64,000 bases of DNA from Datisca glomerata (taxonomy: Eukaryota > Streptophyta > Magnoliopsida > Cucurbitales > Datiscaceae), in contig QANY01008140.1 in NCBI GenBank assembly GCA_003255025.1, forward strand, positions 186,001 through 250,000. The letters run 5' to 3'. Under the pieces are notes generated by a model. It ran no database searches, was not told the origin of the DNA, and worked only from the letters and a program-made list of their open reading frames with translations. This document shows, piece by piece, positions 21,134 to 32,309 of this stretch. Position numbers and translations under genes: made by a program. Within the stretch, counting starts at the first letter, position 1. Every line of letters begins with the position of its first letter.

Positions 21134-22243
21134 TATTGAAAATAGTGTATTGCATTGTGTGATACTGTTGAAAATAGTGTAATGTATTATAAGATTAAAT
21201 GAAAATAACAATAATACAATAATTCTGTAAATATGTTTATTACAACAAATAAATAAAATATTACAAAAAACAATGCAAATAGATAAATCGAACAGAATAA
21301 CAGTATAATGAGAAATCAAAACGAGTTATGTTTGCACAATTTCCTTAAAAACAGTTACATCACCTCACTTATGGTACTAAGGTTGATAACAATGTCTGTT
21401 TTGCAAGATAAAACAGTTTGGGATAGCTGAAGAGCACTCAAATTCACCACATTGATCTAACTGACTTGTCAGAATTCTACCACTAGAGTAATGATGTGAA
21501 ATCAAGACTTGGGCCAGAAAATCAAACCATTGACGGAACCGAAAATAAACTAAACCGGATCGAACCAAAAACTGAACTGGACCGAACCGAAAACCGAACC
21601 AAGAAAACTTGAAGAAAACTAGAAGAAAATGTAAGGCCAAGAATTGAGAAAAAATGAGAACTAGAATGCTTCTTTTGTGTGTAAAATGATGAGGGGAATG
21701 CCTCTTTTATACTACTCATGGAGGAGAGGTATCATAAAGGCTATTTAACCCATTAAAAGGTCATTTAACCCAAATAAAGTTTAAAAACATTTTTCCTCTT
21801 AATTTGCAAAATAAAAGAATGTTATGAGCCTTAAACTATAAAGAATATTCCATATTCTATGACCTTTGAGCTTAAAATAAATCTGGAGCAAAAGACATCT
21901 TATTGACCCATATAGAGGTGGTTCATATAGAAAGAGTCTCTAGACTTATCAAGTTACCACCATTGATACAAACATCTTTATATATACCACTCCAACATTT
22001 TCTCATTTTCCAATATGGGATTTCTACAATTCTCACATATTCCATTCTCATTTATCTCACTTTGGAAGATAATTTCACATTCATTCTAAAATCAATTTTG
22101 ACAAATTAATAGTTGATTCGATATATTCGCAGAGGAGAACTCAAATATCTGAAGACCTTACACTTTTACTTAGTGGGTCCCACCTAAAAATTTATCCAAA
22201 ATTACTCTATGAAAATGGTGTACAAAACATCCATTTTTCAACA
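21134..22243 (-). repeat. 3' LTR of the copia element (left copy)
   Basis: On the minus strand it starts TGTTGAAAAATGG at 22243. It aligns along its length with the right LTR but carries about 230 extra bases (about 21396-21625), partly CCGAACCGAAAACCGAACC-like. A short duplication at its far end repeats TGTTGAAAATAGTG. Confidence 0.9.
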
Positions 22244-22984
22244 ATTCCCTACATGAATGAAAATTGACAACCAATGACATGACAGACATGGTGATAGAAT
22301 TCTACATCCTGAAATCAGCATAGGATATGTAGGTTTTACCCTTTGAACATTTCCTTGTGTAAGTATATCTACTTTACTAGCTGACCAGTAGACATGATGT
22401 CTTTGAACTGTTCGGCCGTTTGTGTAAACGATGACATACTACACACATGAGTCATCTCTGACACAGTTCAGTTCTCATGATTATATTCGTTTTGGCTATG
22501 AACATCCTCCTGGTTCTTTAAGAGTTTCTAAAGAATTGTGCCATTATAATTCCTATCAATGTGGTCCCTCTTCACTCTCACATATGTGATCTATTAATTT
22601 AAGAGTAAACTCACATTACTCTACTCGGATCTCACAATTTCTCTACTCGGATCTCACAATTTCTAATGCATAAAAATCATTAAAAGCTCAGCTTAACCTG
22701 ATCTCAACGGGTGTCACTATTTTCATGATAGAATGGATAGGGAAAATCTCTACAGTGATCCGGGTAAGTTTATACAATTAGGTTGTTTTTTTGAACCTAG
22801 ATCTTGGGATCTCCAATCAACTACGTTTAGTTTTCTTTGTATCAACTTATTTTTACATGGGCTTCAATCCAATTCTCATCGATGACTTTTCAACTAACTT
22901 TCTATTTAACTCTTTAGTTAACGGATCCGCAATGTTATCATTTGAATTCACATAGTCAAGAGTGATAACCCATGTAAGGAGTAA
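22244..22984 (-). other. 3' internal untranslated region of the copia element
   Basis: Noncoding stretch between the RNase H remnant and the 3' LTR. Includes an exact short duplication, TCTACTCGGATCTCACAATT, at about 22619 and 22641. Confidence 0.55.
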
Positions 22985-23509
22985 TTATTTAATGGTATTA
23001 TGTCTACGATGAATGTGTCTAGACTTACCATTATACGTATTACTTTGTGCTCTTCCAATAGCACTTTGACTATCACAGTGCATGCAGATTGGTGGCACAT
23101 GTTTTATCCATCTTGGAATATCCTCTAGGAAGTGGTGTAGCCACTCAACCTCCTTCCCACATTTGTCCAAAGTTATAAGCTCAAATTCCATAGTGGATCT
23201 AGCTATAACAGTCTATTTTGAGAGTTTTCAGGCTACAACAGCACCTCCTAGTGTAAAAATATACCCACTAGTAGACTTCGTATCTTTCTTATCAGATATC
23301 CAATTTGCATCAATATATCCTTTTAGGACCACTGGATATCTTGAACAGTGTAGTCCATAACGCCGAGTATATCGTAAGTATCTCAATACTCTTACAATGG
23401 CTTTCCAATGTTCAGCTCTAGAATTACTCGTGAATCTACTTATTTTTCTTACTGTATATGCTATATAAGGTCTTATACAGTTTATCAAGTACATTAGATT
23501 GCCTATCAC
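22985..23509 (-). pseudogene. Copia RNase H remnant
   Basis: Two minus-strand frames carry the copia RNase H order: [38 protein letters not shown] (first acidic residue region) and, after a frameshift, DKCGKEVEWLHHFLEDIP and CDSQSAIGRAQS with the terminal SRHIHRRHNTIK. All are standard copia motifs; the gene is broken. Confidence 0.9.
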
Positions 23510-23548
23510 TCTAGAGTATTCTACATGAGAGATACTCTCACCTTTAGT

Positions 23549-24391
23549 CTAGGATAAACGTACAATTGTGTCCATCAGTGTTTTTGATTCACCAGTGTCA
23601 TCTTTGCTAAATTTTTCAAAAATAGAATTTACATGACGAGACTGACTTAAAATGAGTCCATCTGATGTTCTTAAGTTAATTAATTTACGCAAAGTATCAT
23701 AATTAACATGACTTAGTCTACCATGCCATAAATTGGAAGATTCAAGCAAGTGAGCAGAAGAACTAGCTTTATTAATATCGGGTTTGACCAAAGTCATTAC
23801 ATTGAGTTTGAATATTACATCACTCAAATAACCATTACTAACATACATTATGCTCTTAGACAAAAAAAAATTGTTGACTCAAATACCATCAAAATCCATG
23901 GTTATTCAGCAGTGAACCATACACAAGGTTCTTCTGAATTTTAGGTTCATATAGGATATTGTTCAGAGTCAATTCCTTTCCAGAAGTCATCTTCAAAATC
24001 ACTTCTCCTTTTCCTTTGATCTCAGAGGTGGCCGAGTTCCCCATGAACAACTTTTCTCCATGTTTGATAGCTTCGAAGGTAGAGAACATTCCGCGGTCAG
24101 AACACACATGGCGGGTAGCTCCAGTGTCAATCCACAATTCCTTTAGATTTGATCCAACCATGTTGACCTTAGAGACCACTGTTGAGAGGTTGATATCAGA
24201 AACGTCTCAAGCAATATTCTCAATAACATTAGCCTCATTGTTTCTCTTGATTTGTGACCCAACTTGTCACAATTGTAACACTTGCTTTGAAACTTTGGTT
24301 TCTTAAAAACCCCTCCTTTAGATCTTAGTTTGTTTGGATCTTTTCTTTTGTTGTTGGTCTTCTTGGCTTCAAAACCCTTACCATGGTCCAC
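23549..24391 (-). pseudogene. Copia protease and pre-integrase remnant with gag zinc knuckle
   Basis: From the higher coordinate downward: a CCHC-like knuckle (CYNCDKLGHKSRE, its last Cys lost), an aspartic-protease motif ([18 protein letters not shown]) followed by [18 protein letters not shown], then the GAG-pre-integrase motif (LWHGRLSHVNYDTLRKL). The frame then jumps directly to RT-region words, so integrase is deleted. Confidence 0.9.
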
Positions 24392-25076
24392 AATATTAGT
24401 CTTTGCTGCAGCAATCGGGTTTAACCCTCTTTTTTGGATAGATTATTATATTTTTCGATTCGAAGTCGAATAATAAGATCATCGATGCTCATTTCCTTTC
24501 GTTTGTGCCTAAGATAATTCCTGAAATCCTTCCACGCAGAGGTAATTTCTCAATAATACAAACCACTTGAAATGATTCACTCAGCATCATTCCCTCAGCA
24601 TAAATCTCATGCAGGATAATTTGTAGTTCTTGCACTTAACTGATCACCATTTTGGAATCCCTCATTCTAAACTCCAGAAAGCAGGTCACGATAAATTTCT
24701 TGGCGCCCGCATCCTTAATCTTGTACTTTCTTTCAAGAGATTCTCATAGCTCCTTTGCTATTATTTTGTCAGAATAAACATTATACAAGGAATCAGCAAG
24801 ACCATTCCTTATGTAATTCCTACATAAATATTCAGAATGTTTCCAAACATCAATAGCACTGATCGTTTAGAAATCCTTCTCATCGTCATTGAGCTTAGGC
24901 GCTTCTTCAGTCAAGCATTTTGTCAGATTCAACGTGGTCAAGTAAAAGAGCATATTTTGTTTCCACCTTTTGAAATTCAGACCGTTAAATTTCTCAGGTT
25001 TCTCTCCGTGAGAAATAGGCATAAACATCGGTGACATACAGGTCACAACAGGGTTTTACACACTCAGATTTGGCAT
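24392..25076 (-). pseudogene. Copia gag remnant
   Basis: Read on the minus strand with several stops: GEKPEKFNGLNFKRWKQNM, LFYLTTLNLTKCLTEEAPKL, DVWKHSEYLCRNYIRNGLAD, SLYNVYSDKIIAKEL and KYKIKDAGAKKFIVTCFLEF, the usual succession of copia gag proteins (UBN2/RVT-type gag). Confidence 0.85.
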
Positions 25077-25588
25077 TTGAGCCCCAAGAGTAGGGTTTTG
25101 CCTTTGATTTTCAGCAGCATGGTTCACTACAAACATTGTTGTTGGTTTCAGTTGCTATATTTTCTTATCAGAAAAATTAACCACAAGTGTATCAACAATT
25201 TTAAAATTACGCTATTTTCTCAAAGACGTAAATATTCTAATTTTCAAATATTTTCCAAAATAAACCAAATATCACTTTTACAGATAATCGTCAAGACGAA
25301 TTGGTGGGGTCTTAAGACCCAATCCAGGACCACCCTCTCGACAAATATTCTTAGTTACTAGGTAATTGGAGGGACAAGTCCTTAAATTCGAATTTCCTAG
25401 ACAAAACTTCACTGTATAGTTAGTTCCAGTTTCCAAATTTTAGAGAATATTAAAATTAAAATTGTAAGGTTGAAAAAACCCAAATCAATTTTCAAAAATA
25501 ATTTTTGGAGAATTTTTTAAAAATAAATTAATTTCTAAAATTAATCCTACAACGCAATAACTTGTATAAAAATAATTATTTTAAGATT

Positions 25589-26475
25589 TATGGAAATAAG
25601 TGTATTGAATTAAATGGAAATAACAATAATACAACAATTCTGTAAATATATTAATTACAACTGGTGAATAATATAATTATGAATAACAATGCAAATACAA
25701 TAATTATGAAATGTAAATAAAGTAAATACCAACGTTAAATAAATCGAACAGAGTAAGAGTATAATGAGAAATCAAACCTAGTCATGTTTACACAGTTTCC
25801 TTAAAAACAGTTACGCCACTTTACTAAGGTTGATAACAAAGTCTGTTTTCATAGAGACCAAGAGTTAAGAGAAAATAGAGCTAGAATGTTTCTTTTGTGT
25901 GTAAAATGAGGAGGGGAATACCTCTTTTTATACTACTCATGGGGGAGAGGTATCATAAAGGCTATTGAACCCATTAAAATGCCATTTAACCAAATAAAGT
26001 CCAAAAATATTTATCCTCTTAATTTGCAAAATAAAAAAAATTGGGCCTTAAATTACAAAAAATCTTCCATATTCTATGACATTTAGGTTTCATATGAGAA
26101 AGAAAGATAGATTTGGAGCAAAAGATAACTCATTGGTCATATAGAGGTGACTCATATAGAGAGAGCATTTAGGTTTATCAAGTTACCACCCTTGATGCAA
26201 GCATCTCTATATATACGACTCCAACATTTTCTCACTTTCCAAAGTGAGATTTCTATAATTATCACCTATTTTTTCATTCTCATTTAGCTCATTTTGGGAG
26301 ATAATTTCTCATTCATCTCAAGCTAATTTTGATAAATTAATAGCCGATTTTGATGTATTCATAAAGGAGAACTCCAATATCCGAAGAGTTTACACTTTTA
26401 CGTAGTGGGTCCCACCTAAAAATTTGTCTAAAATTGATCTACGAAAATGGTGTACAAAATACCCATTTTTCAATA
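25589..26475 (-). repeat. 5' LTR of the copia element (right copy)
   Basis: Aligned to 21134-22243 through shared blocks (GAGAAATCAAA, TAAAAACAGTTAC, GTGGGTCCCACCTAAAAATTT). Outer end TATTGAAAAATGG on the minus strand. No clear tRNA primer-binding site is readable next to its inner end. Confidence 0.9.
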
Positions 26476-26480
26476 GTTAC

Positions 26481-27459
26481 AGGGGTGATCTAGTCTCAAT
26501 AAATGACAAATATGGTCTGGGAACGTGGAGGTTGGAATCTGAAGGGTGAAGCACGAGCACTTTGAGTCAGTCGATGGAATGTGACAAAATACTCTTGGGA
26601 AAATGAATTCAAAGAAAATTTTCCAATTCTAGTAAATGGGGAAATACAAAATGAATCTCAAAATATCAAACGTCTTTCACAAATGAGGGGGAAAGACTAT
26701 ATTTATTGAGAAGCTTCCAGACGAGGTTAACTCAAACTAATCTCTTGACTAATTGGCAATGGACCATACATAATGACACCTGAACAAGCTCATTGAGGTG
26801 GAAACATCCAGTTATCGGATATTAAAACCATAGTTGCGTGAGTTAGAGTATCTATAGAGAAGATTCTCATGTACAATACATTTCGCATTGCATTATGAGT
26901 CACGTGCAGTGACCATGAATCCAGGTAGAAGGACATAGAGAGCGCGCCAGATCGATGAGATAGACGGTATTCGTCTGGGACCCTCCCGATGGGTGTCATA
27001 ACAATTAGGTCTCTTCTCACAATGGGAAAAGGCAAATCATCGGCCCTCAAAGAGGACATATTGGTGAAGAGTTGTCATATTTCCAATATAGCGTAACCTT
27101 GTCCCAAACCACAGGCCCAAGAAATGTTCTCAAGCAAATGACTCATTTAAATCTTTGTCACTTGACTTAGTGATTACAAATATATGAATGAATACATAGA
27201 AAAAATAAATAATACAAGTTAGATTTTATGTTAGTCGGTCGTTGATGTGAATCGAGCAATCACGATGAAAAGTCAAAGCTTACACTTGACAGTAGTTTAT
27301 AAGAGCGACAAGTAACACAATGACAAGTCAAAGTCATAGTGCTTAACCATGTGAGAGATGGTGGTACACCCATAAAACACAATTAACTCCCTCAGCTCTG
27401 TGTCACGTACATATTTTTGTTATGTTCAAACCATATCACTCATCTGCTAATTTTGCTGG
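26481..27459. other. Intergenic DNA, no gene recognised
   Basis: A minus-strand ORF at 26790-27059 is open for 89 codons but has no recognisable domain and no neighbouring exons. Nothing else is seen. Confidence 0.4.
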
Positions 27460-27690
27460 TGTTTACAGGGTTTTATGGTCCGCACACTCCTTGGCATGAC
27501 TTTTTGGGAGCTTAGCGGTTTGAAGAGTTCCTTCAATCTCCCTTGGTTTATTGGGGGTGATTTCAACATGGTTAGATGCTCGGATGTGAGACTCAGAAGT
27601 AATTTGCTTCACGATGGAGATGCTGGATTTTTCAAGTTTACTTATGAGATAATTCATTACTGGATCTATCAACATTGACATAGATAGACA
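27460..27690 (+). mobile_element. LINE (L1-type) endonuclease fragment
   Basis: In two frames: GFYGPHTPWHDFLG, then after a frameshift WELSGLKSSFNLPWFIGGDF, followed by NMVRCSDVRLRSN. This is the conserved order of plant L1 apurinic-type endonucleases, in which a GxYGP strand is followed by a W-x-EL helix and the catalytic GGDFN motif. It is a short frameshifted remnant with no reverse transcriptase nearby. Confidence 0.8.
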
Positions 27691-28079
27691 TACAGATTTT
27701 ATTTCATGACATCAACTTGGGGGCTCATAGAAGATCCAATTTCATTGGTAAGTTGAGTGTTGTTGACGGTATTGGTAACACTTATGTTGATGATTAGGAT
27801 ATCTGGTGATATGGAATAAAGTTTGAAGGAGTTTGAATTCAGGCGGCCTGGGTACTAGAGATGTCAGGATCTTCAATAAAGCTCTGCCAGGTACATGACT
27901 CTGGAGAGGATGCTTGGTTCGGTGCACTCCCATATTGCAACCCTTGCTCTAGTTCCTTTCTTTTAATATATTTTCTAACTAGATTATAGATTATTTATGT
28001 GCTTGATTTGTATAAGCGTATCATGATTCATGATATCCTCTCATTGAAGTAAGAAAGTTGGACGCGTCAGACCATTCGG

Positions 28080-28215
28080 CGACTCAAACTTTGTCATAAA
28101 ACACAATGCACTGAGATGAGTCATTTGAACCCACGACTTGACAACCTAGCTTGTTAAATGTCCACCATCTGGCTACACAAACCATTGTGTCATCCACGAC
28201 TCTCCCAATTTCTAT
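28080..28215 (-). mobile_element. tRNA-derived SINE, minus strand
   Basis: On the minus strand TGTAGCCAGATGGTGGACA resembles a pol III A box. About 32 bases later GTGGGTTCAAATGAC resembles a B box, the spacing of tRNA genes. No cloverleaf or anticodon arm is intact, which points to a SINE rather than a tRNA gene. The 3' part extends toward about 28020. Confidence 0.5.
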
Positions 28216-28528
28216 CTACCCACCATCCTCACATACCCGAAATAAACAATTATGAAAGCTTAAGTTGCTTTTATTTACATATCATGGGCCATCTGCAGTA
28301 CACAAGCCAACATCTAGATGCAAACGGAATTTTATGAAAACAGTAGCTCAAACCAACTAAAAATAAATCTACTCGGAAAAAAACAGATTTTGATATTCAG
28401 AGTTCATCACACATAACACCAAAATGTTTAGCCTTTAAAAGTAGTAGGTGATAGATACAAGTTCAACTACTAAGCATAAAGAGGACTCCGACTTCCTTTC
28501 TTATTGTAGATAATAGATATCTATCTAT

Positions 28529-30964
28529 TCAACGCATGTTTTCTCTGCGACGCACATAGCGAGTTCTGTCATTGTATCTTGGTCTATCTTGAGCTCTTTG
28601 TGGTTGCGGTTCAACCCTCCTCTGTCTTTCTGGCGACCTTTGAACAATTTCACCGTTCACAAACAACTCAGCTGCAATAAATAAAAAGGTTTATGTAAAT
28701 AACTAATTACAATTCATACTTTCATGAGCAGCTCAGCAGAAAGAACTTGAGAAACAAAAGTACTATTATTATTAGACAAATTGCTGTGAACAGAACCGAA
28801 AAAAAAACTAACGATATAAGTCTAAGTTGCTTCTTGTTAGACCATGGTCTATCAAATAATTTCTGTTAGACCATGGTCTATAGACGGGCTATGGTCTTTA
28901 GCATTCTGACATTAAGACTAACACTTTTGCATAGCAAATACTTTGGCTAGACAGTGGTCTAGCAGTAACTAATCAATAGAAAAACTTTCAAATGAAAGGA
29001 GCAACTAAGTCCTCTATAAAAAGAACACCACATTTCATTAGAAACAGACTTTGAGTCTGAAAAATGATTTTTCTCTTCTCAAAGGTCTCCCTTGTTTTTT
29101 CTCTTATTATTAAGGAACAAACAATGTGTCAACTCCATCACTCTGCAACTTCACCAAGTACGAAAATCAACCAAGGACATAATCAGAGATGACTCTTTAT
29201 ATGAGTCCATTAACAATCAAAAAGAAACATTACCCAATCAGGGTTACCATCTTTGCCAAGGGGGACCACCTATTAAATAGCTTTGTACGGATGGGGATGA
29301 TAGGAATATGTAAGCTTTAGTTGTTTTTTCCTGGAGATACACTCACTTTCAAGTATCCAATGTACCACCTTGCACCAAGAAAAAAAGAACATAAAGAAGT
29401 TCTACCCAATAGACTTGAAAGGTCGACCACAAGGCATACAGAACACCTATATTGCAGAATGTTTCATCTTCCTGATCTGCATCTCCAAAATGCATATAAA
29501 GCGCAGAATAGATAAGAGAGACATTTGATGTAAGTCCACTAGCACTCAAAACCAAACATTGTCTCTGACAGTCTAGCTTTGCCAAGATGGACTAGAAATC
29601 TCACGCAGTGTCAAAGCATCAGGGGGGAGGGGGGGAGGGACGGACACCGACAATTTGATACATGTTCTGCAACATTAAGGTTTCAAGGATGCTCTATGTA
29701 TTTCACTGCACCAAATGTAGGCGTTCTTTAAGGCAGCATGACAATAAAAGACATTGAAGGAGACAGTTCTCCGAGAGCTAGCGGTAAGAACAAGATAATT
29801 CAAGAGAGTTCACTGTGAATACAAAAGTATTTATACATGTTCTGCAACATTAAGGTTTGAAAGATGCTCTATGTATTTCACTGCACCAAATGTAGGCGCT
29901 CTTTAAGGCAGCATGAGAATAAAAGACATTGAAGGAGACAGTTCTCTGAGAGCTAAGATAAATCAAGAGAGCTCACTGTGAATACAAAAGTAGCATAGTT
30001 TGTCTGCACGTTTAGAAAAGCAGTTCGAATTTTTAGTTTAATTTCTTTTATGATCAAGCACGTTATATCCAACAAAAAATGCTGCATCTATAACAAAGGA
30101 TGGAGATTATGTGTCCAGGGTAAGATGAAGATTATGAGAATTGTGTCAAAGCACAAAGTGCATAATCGTCTAAGCTTACCCCCATAATCTTTGTACTCAG
30201 GGTCAACGTAAGAGTCCGGAAGCACAAATAGAACGCCCGGCAACCCTGTCAGACCAACAAAAGATAAGTCAATACATTAGGGAAAACATATAAATCTTAA
30301 ACCATGATATTTTTACACCAAGTAAAGGCATTAGGCGCAGACCTTCTAGCTTGTTGGAGGTCTCTTCATCAATCTCACAGCCAAATCCGAAATATCTCTC
30401 GCAAGAAACATTGTAAATCTTCTTTTTTGCTTCCTCCTCACTGATTAGAATAGAACACTTCAGAAAACTAGTTCGAAAGTTTATTCTATTTTCCACGATC
30501 TATGGAAAGAAAAGGAGAACGATAAACCTAATTTACCTCCCGACAACTTTAGCTAACGTTTGAATGTAGCAATCAATCATTTGCTGCTTCGTGGCACCCT
30601 CGCCACCAGGCTTGTCCATGACGATGAGCCAATGCTCATAATCACAGCCAGGGAAGAGAGGAGCCATCTCAGTAGGAGGACGGTCGCTGAAGTTGGAGCC
30701 CGAGTTCAGAGGCGAGTATGCCGAGTTCCCTGAACGGTTAACACGACAACGGATGGTAGTAAACCTTGTACTGAAGCTAGGCGGGATAGAGCGTACGACA
30801 TGGGAGAGCGGGGCCAGAGATCGACGACCGAGAACGAGAGTTGGAACAGAAGGAGGCTGAGTTAGTTTGGAAGAAGAAGATAGAAGGCGCCTCGGAAGGA
30901 GAAGAGAGACGAAGAAGTGACGAGCCGAGGCGGTGGAGGTGGCTCGAGCTAGGGTTAGAGCCAT
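28529..30964 (-). CDS. MORF3: MORF/RIP family RNA-editing factor, MORF3-like, probably mitochondrial
   Basis: Four exons in minus order: 30964-30537, 30440-30343, 30245-30180 and 28671-28529, all GT-AG, giving 244 residues. That length equals Arabidopsis MORF3 as I recall it. Residues 1 to about 80 form a Ser/Arg/Leu-rich targeting peptide (MALTLARATSTASARHFF). The MORF box follows: MAPLFPGCDYEHWLIVMDKP, then TKQQMIDCYIQTLAKVVG, YNVSCERYFGFGCEID, LPGVLFVLPDSYVDPEYKDY and an Arg-rich tail ending RRRENMR. The family binds PPR proteins to support C-to-U editing in mitochondria and plastids. An upstream in-frame ATG at 31153 adds 63 residues, but 30964 fits family members better. Intron 3 is long (1508 bp) and holds repeats. 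MORF1 and MORF6 are close relatives, so the subgroup is less sure than the family. Confidence 0.95.
28838..28881. repeat. Two perfect palindromes TAGACCATGGTCTA in intron 3
   Basis: The 14-bp palindrome occurs twice, 28 bp apart, each preceded by a GTT or TTGT word. Weaker relatives (CTATGGTCT, CAGTGGTCTAG) follow at about 28897 and 28955. The cluster lies in intron 3 of the MORF gene. Confidence 0.75.
29621..29643 (+). repeat. G-run tract in MORF intron 3
   Basis: GGGGGGAGGGGGGGAGGGACGG on the plus strand has the run spacing of a potential G-quadruplex. It is the antisense strand of the intron. Confidence 0.7.
29661..29992. repeat. Tandem duplication of a ~175-bp unit in MORF intron 3
   Basis: 29661-29835 and 29836-29992 share CATGTTCTGCAACATTAAGG through CACTGTGAATACAAAAGTA. 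Identity is high, with one deletion of about 18 bases in the second copy. It is a recent tandem duplication within the intron. Confidence 0.9.
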
Positions 30965-31417
30965 TGTCAGAAATGGATTAAGTAATAGAAGACAGAGAAA
31001 TGAAGATGCTCTGAGATGAGAGGTGTTGCGGTAGAAGAGTGGCTGAGCCTGAGACGGAAGATAGAAAGAGAGAGATACGTCTAGCGTGGTGGGTGGGGGA
31101 GTGGCTGGCACCGGTGTTCGGCTGGTCGCGGGAGGGTTGAACTGAAGCTCCAAGGAGGCGCGAGGAATGTGAGGTGAGAGTCTGACAGTGTGAGACTGAG
31201 TCGTGAGTTATTAGGGCTTGGATTAAATAGATATTACAAATCGGTCTGCTCAGTTCGAACCGTGTACGTTTAAGTAAAAAGCTGAACCAAACAGAAAATT
31301 TGGTTCTTCACTTTTTCTGAACCAAACCAAATCACTCGGAAAAAAAGCTGATTGAACCGTCTAAGTTCATACGGGACCGCCTGACCCGTTGGTTTTATTC
31401 AGCCACTCTAATTTTTT
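30965..31417 (-). promoter_or_regulatory. 5' flank of the MORF gene
   Basis: Includes the 5' UTR (in frame with the CDS back to 31153) and AACCGAAC/GGTTCGG-like words (31250-31380) of the kind seen at 15486. No clear TATA box was fixed. Confidence 0.35.
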
Positions 31418-31530
31418 TTTATTAAAGTTATATTACAAATTTTAAAGGGAATGAGAGAATTTGACTTGAACTCACGACATATAGGATATGAATGTAAAAA
31501 CTTACCAACTGCGCCAACACATTTTATTTT
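31418..31530 (-). mobile_element. tRNA-derived SINE, minus strand, with clear A and B boxes
   Basis: Minus strand: TGTTGGCGCAGTTGGTAAG is a near-consensus pol III A box. It is followed 30-odd bases later by GTCGTGAGTTCAAGTC, a near-consensus B box, then an A/T-rich tail ending in a run of A. The wording resembles plant Au-type SINEs. It stands about 450 bp upstream of the MORF gene. Confidence 0.7.
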
Positions 31531-31854
31531 TACCATCACTTTAATAGAGTCCCTCAAATTATGCACATAAATATCATGTTTGTTTTCTATTTCTCAACAA
31601 CAGTTTCTTAAATATTATAACTACATACATAAAGGCTAGTGTAGTGTATTTAGAGATCAACGTTATTACAACCCCGGTACGCGTGGATTACCTAGTATAT
31701 ATAAAACATCAAAATGTCATATTTTATGCATGCAGTCCGATTGGGTTCCACTAAGTTCATTCACAAAAACCACTGACCGAACTGAGCTACATATTTTTGT
31801 TAGGTTAAAAATCCTTATCGGTATAAATCGTATATTAAAAACCCAAAAAACTCT
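31531..31854. other. AT-rich spacer, nothing recognised
   Basis: About 320 bp between the SINE and the first LTR; no coding frame or repeat family seen. Confidence 0.4.
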
Positions 31855-32309
31855 TGTTGGACACACCAAATATCAAATAACTGTATAAGCGAAAGCGTAC
31901 CAAAATCCATGACAATAGATCATAATTTAGAGTCGAGCGGTTGGCCTTCCAGATTTGCATGATTCTCTATCAGATAGTCCATTTTGATTAAGTCTCTATG
32001 TTTTCTCTCAAATAATAACATATTTTTGTGAATATAATGATTTCTCTATATCGTGTGACATGTGAACCATAATCGTTTATATATAGATAACATATTTGTT
32101 ACCTTTTGGTATTTATATTTTAGCCCATCACAAAAATAGAATTACCCTAAAGTCTCTACACATCAAAAGGTCAACATCCTATCGGATACATTAAAACCCG
32201 AAATGCCAAAACCTTATTTGATCACTTTTAATTGGATTTAACTTTATTTAACAGTCTGCAACACATACTTATTTACATATAAGTCAAACATTGGATTGAG
32301 GTTCCAACA
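31855..32309 (-). repeat. 3' LTR of the older copia element
   Basis: 455 bp, bounded by TGTTGG at 31855 and CCAACA at 32309, followed by the polypurine tract (AAATGGGAGAT on the minus strand) at 32310-32320. Confidence 0.8.

Larger units (their letters stand above)
21134..26475 (-). mobile_element. Ty1/copia retrotransposon, minus strand, internally deleted
   Basis: Two long terminal repeats (21134-22243 and 25589-26475) flank gag, protease and RNase H remnants read on the minus strand. The outer termini are TATTGAAAA and its complement, and an exact 5-bp target duplication GTTAC flanks the element (21129-21133 and 26476-26480). The integrase core and most of the reverse transcriptase are absent between about 23510 and 23560. 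Many frameshifts and stops make it non-functional. The copia order (integrase before RT) cannot be read directly because of the deletion, but the gag, protease and RNase H words are those of the copia family. Confidence 0.92.

Noticed and set aside
23228..24391. Minus-strand ORFs as host genes
   Set aside because: They carry copia protease, zinc-knuckle and RNase H motifs between two LTRs with a target duplication.
26790..27059. 89-codon minus-strand ORF
   Set aside because: No recognisable motif, no flanking exons and no conserved composition; kept only as a note in the intergenic entry.
30965..31153. Upstream in-frame extension of the MORF protein
   Set aside because: The 63 extra residues are Pro/Thr/Ser-rich and not typical of the family; MALTL at 30964 begins a normal targeting peptide.
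31418..31530. tRNA gene
   Set aside because: A and B boxes are present, but no cloverleaf stems or anticodon arm can be folded; a SINE fits better.
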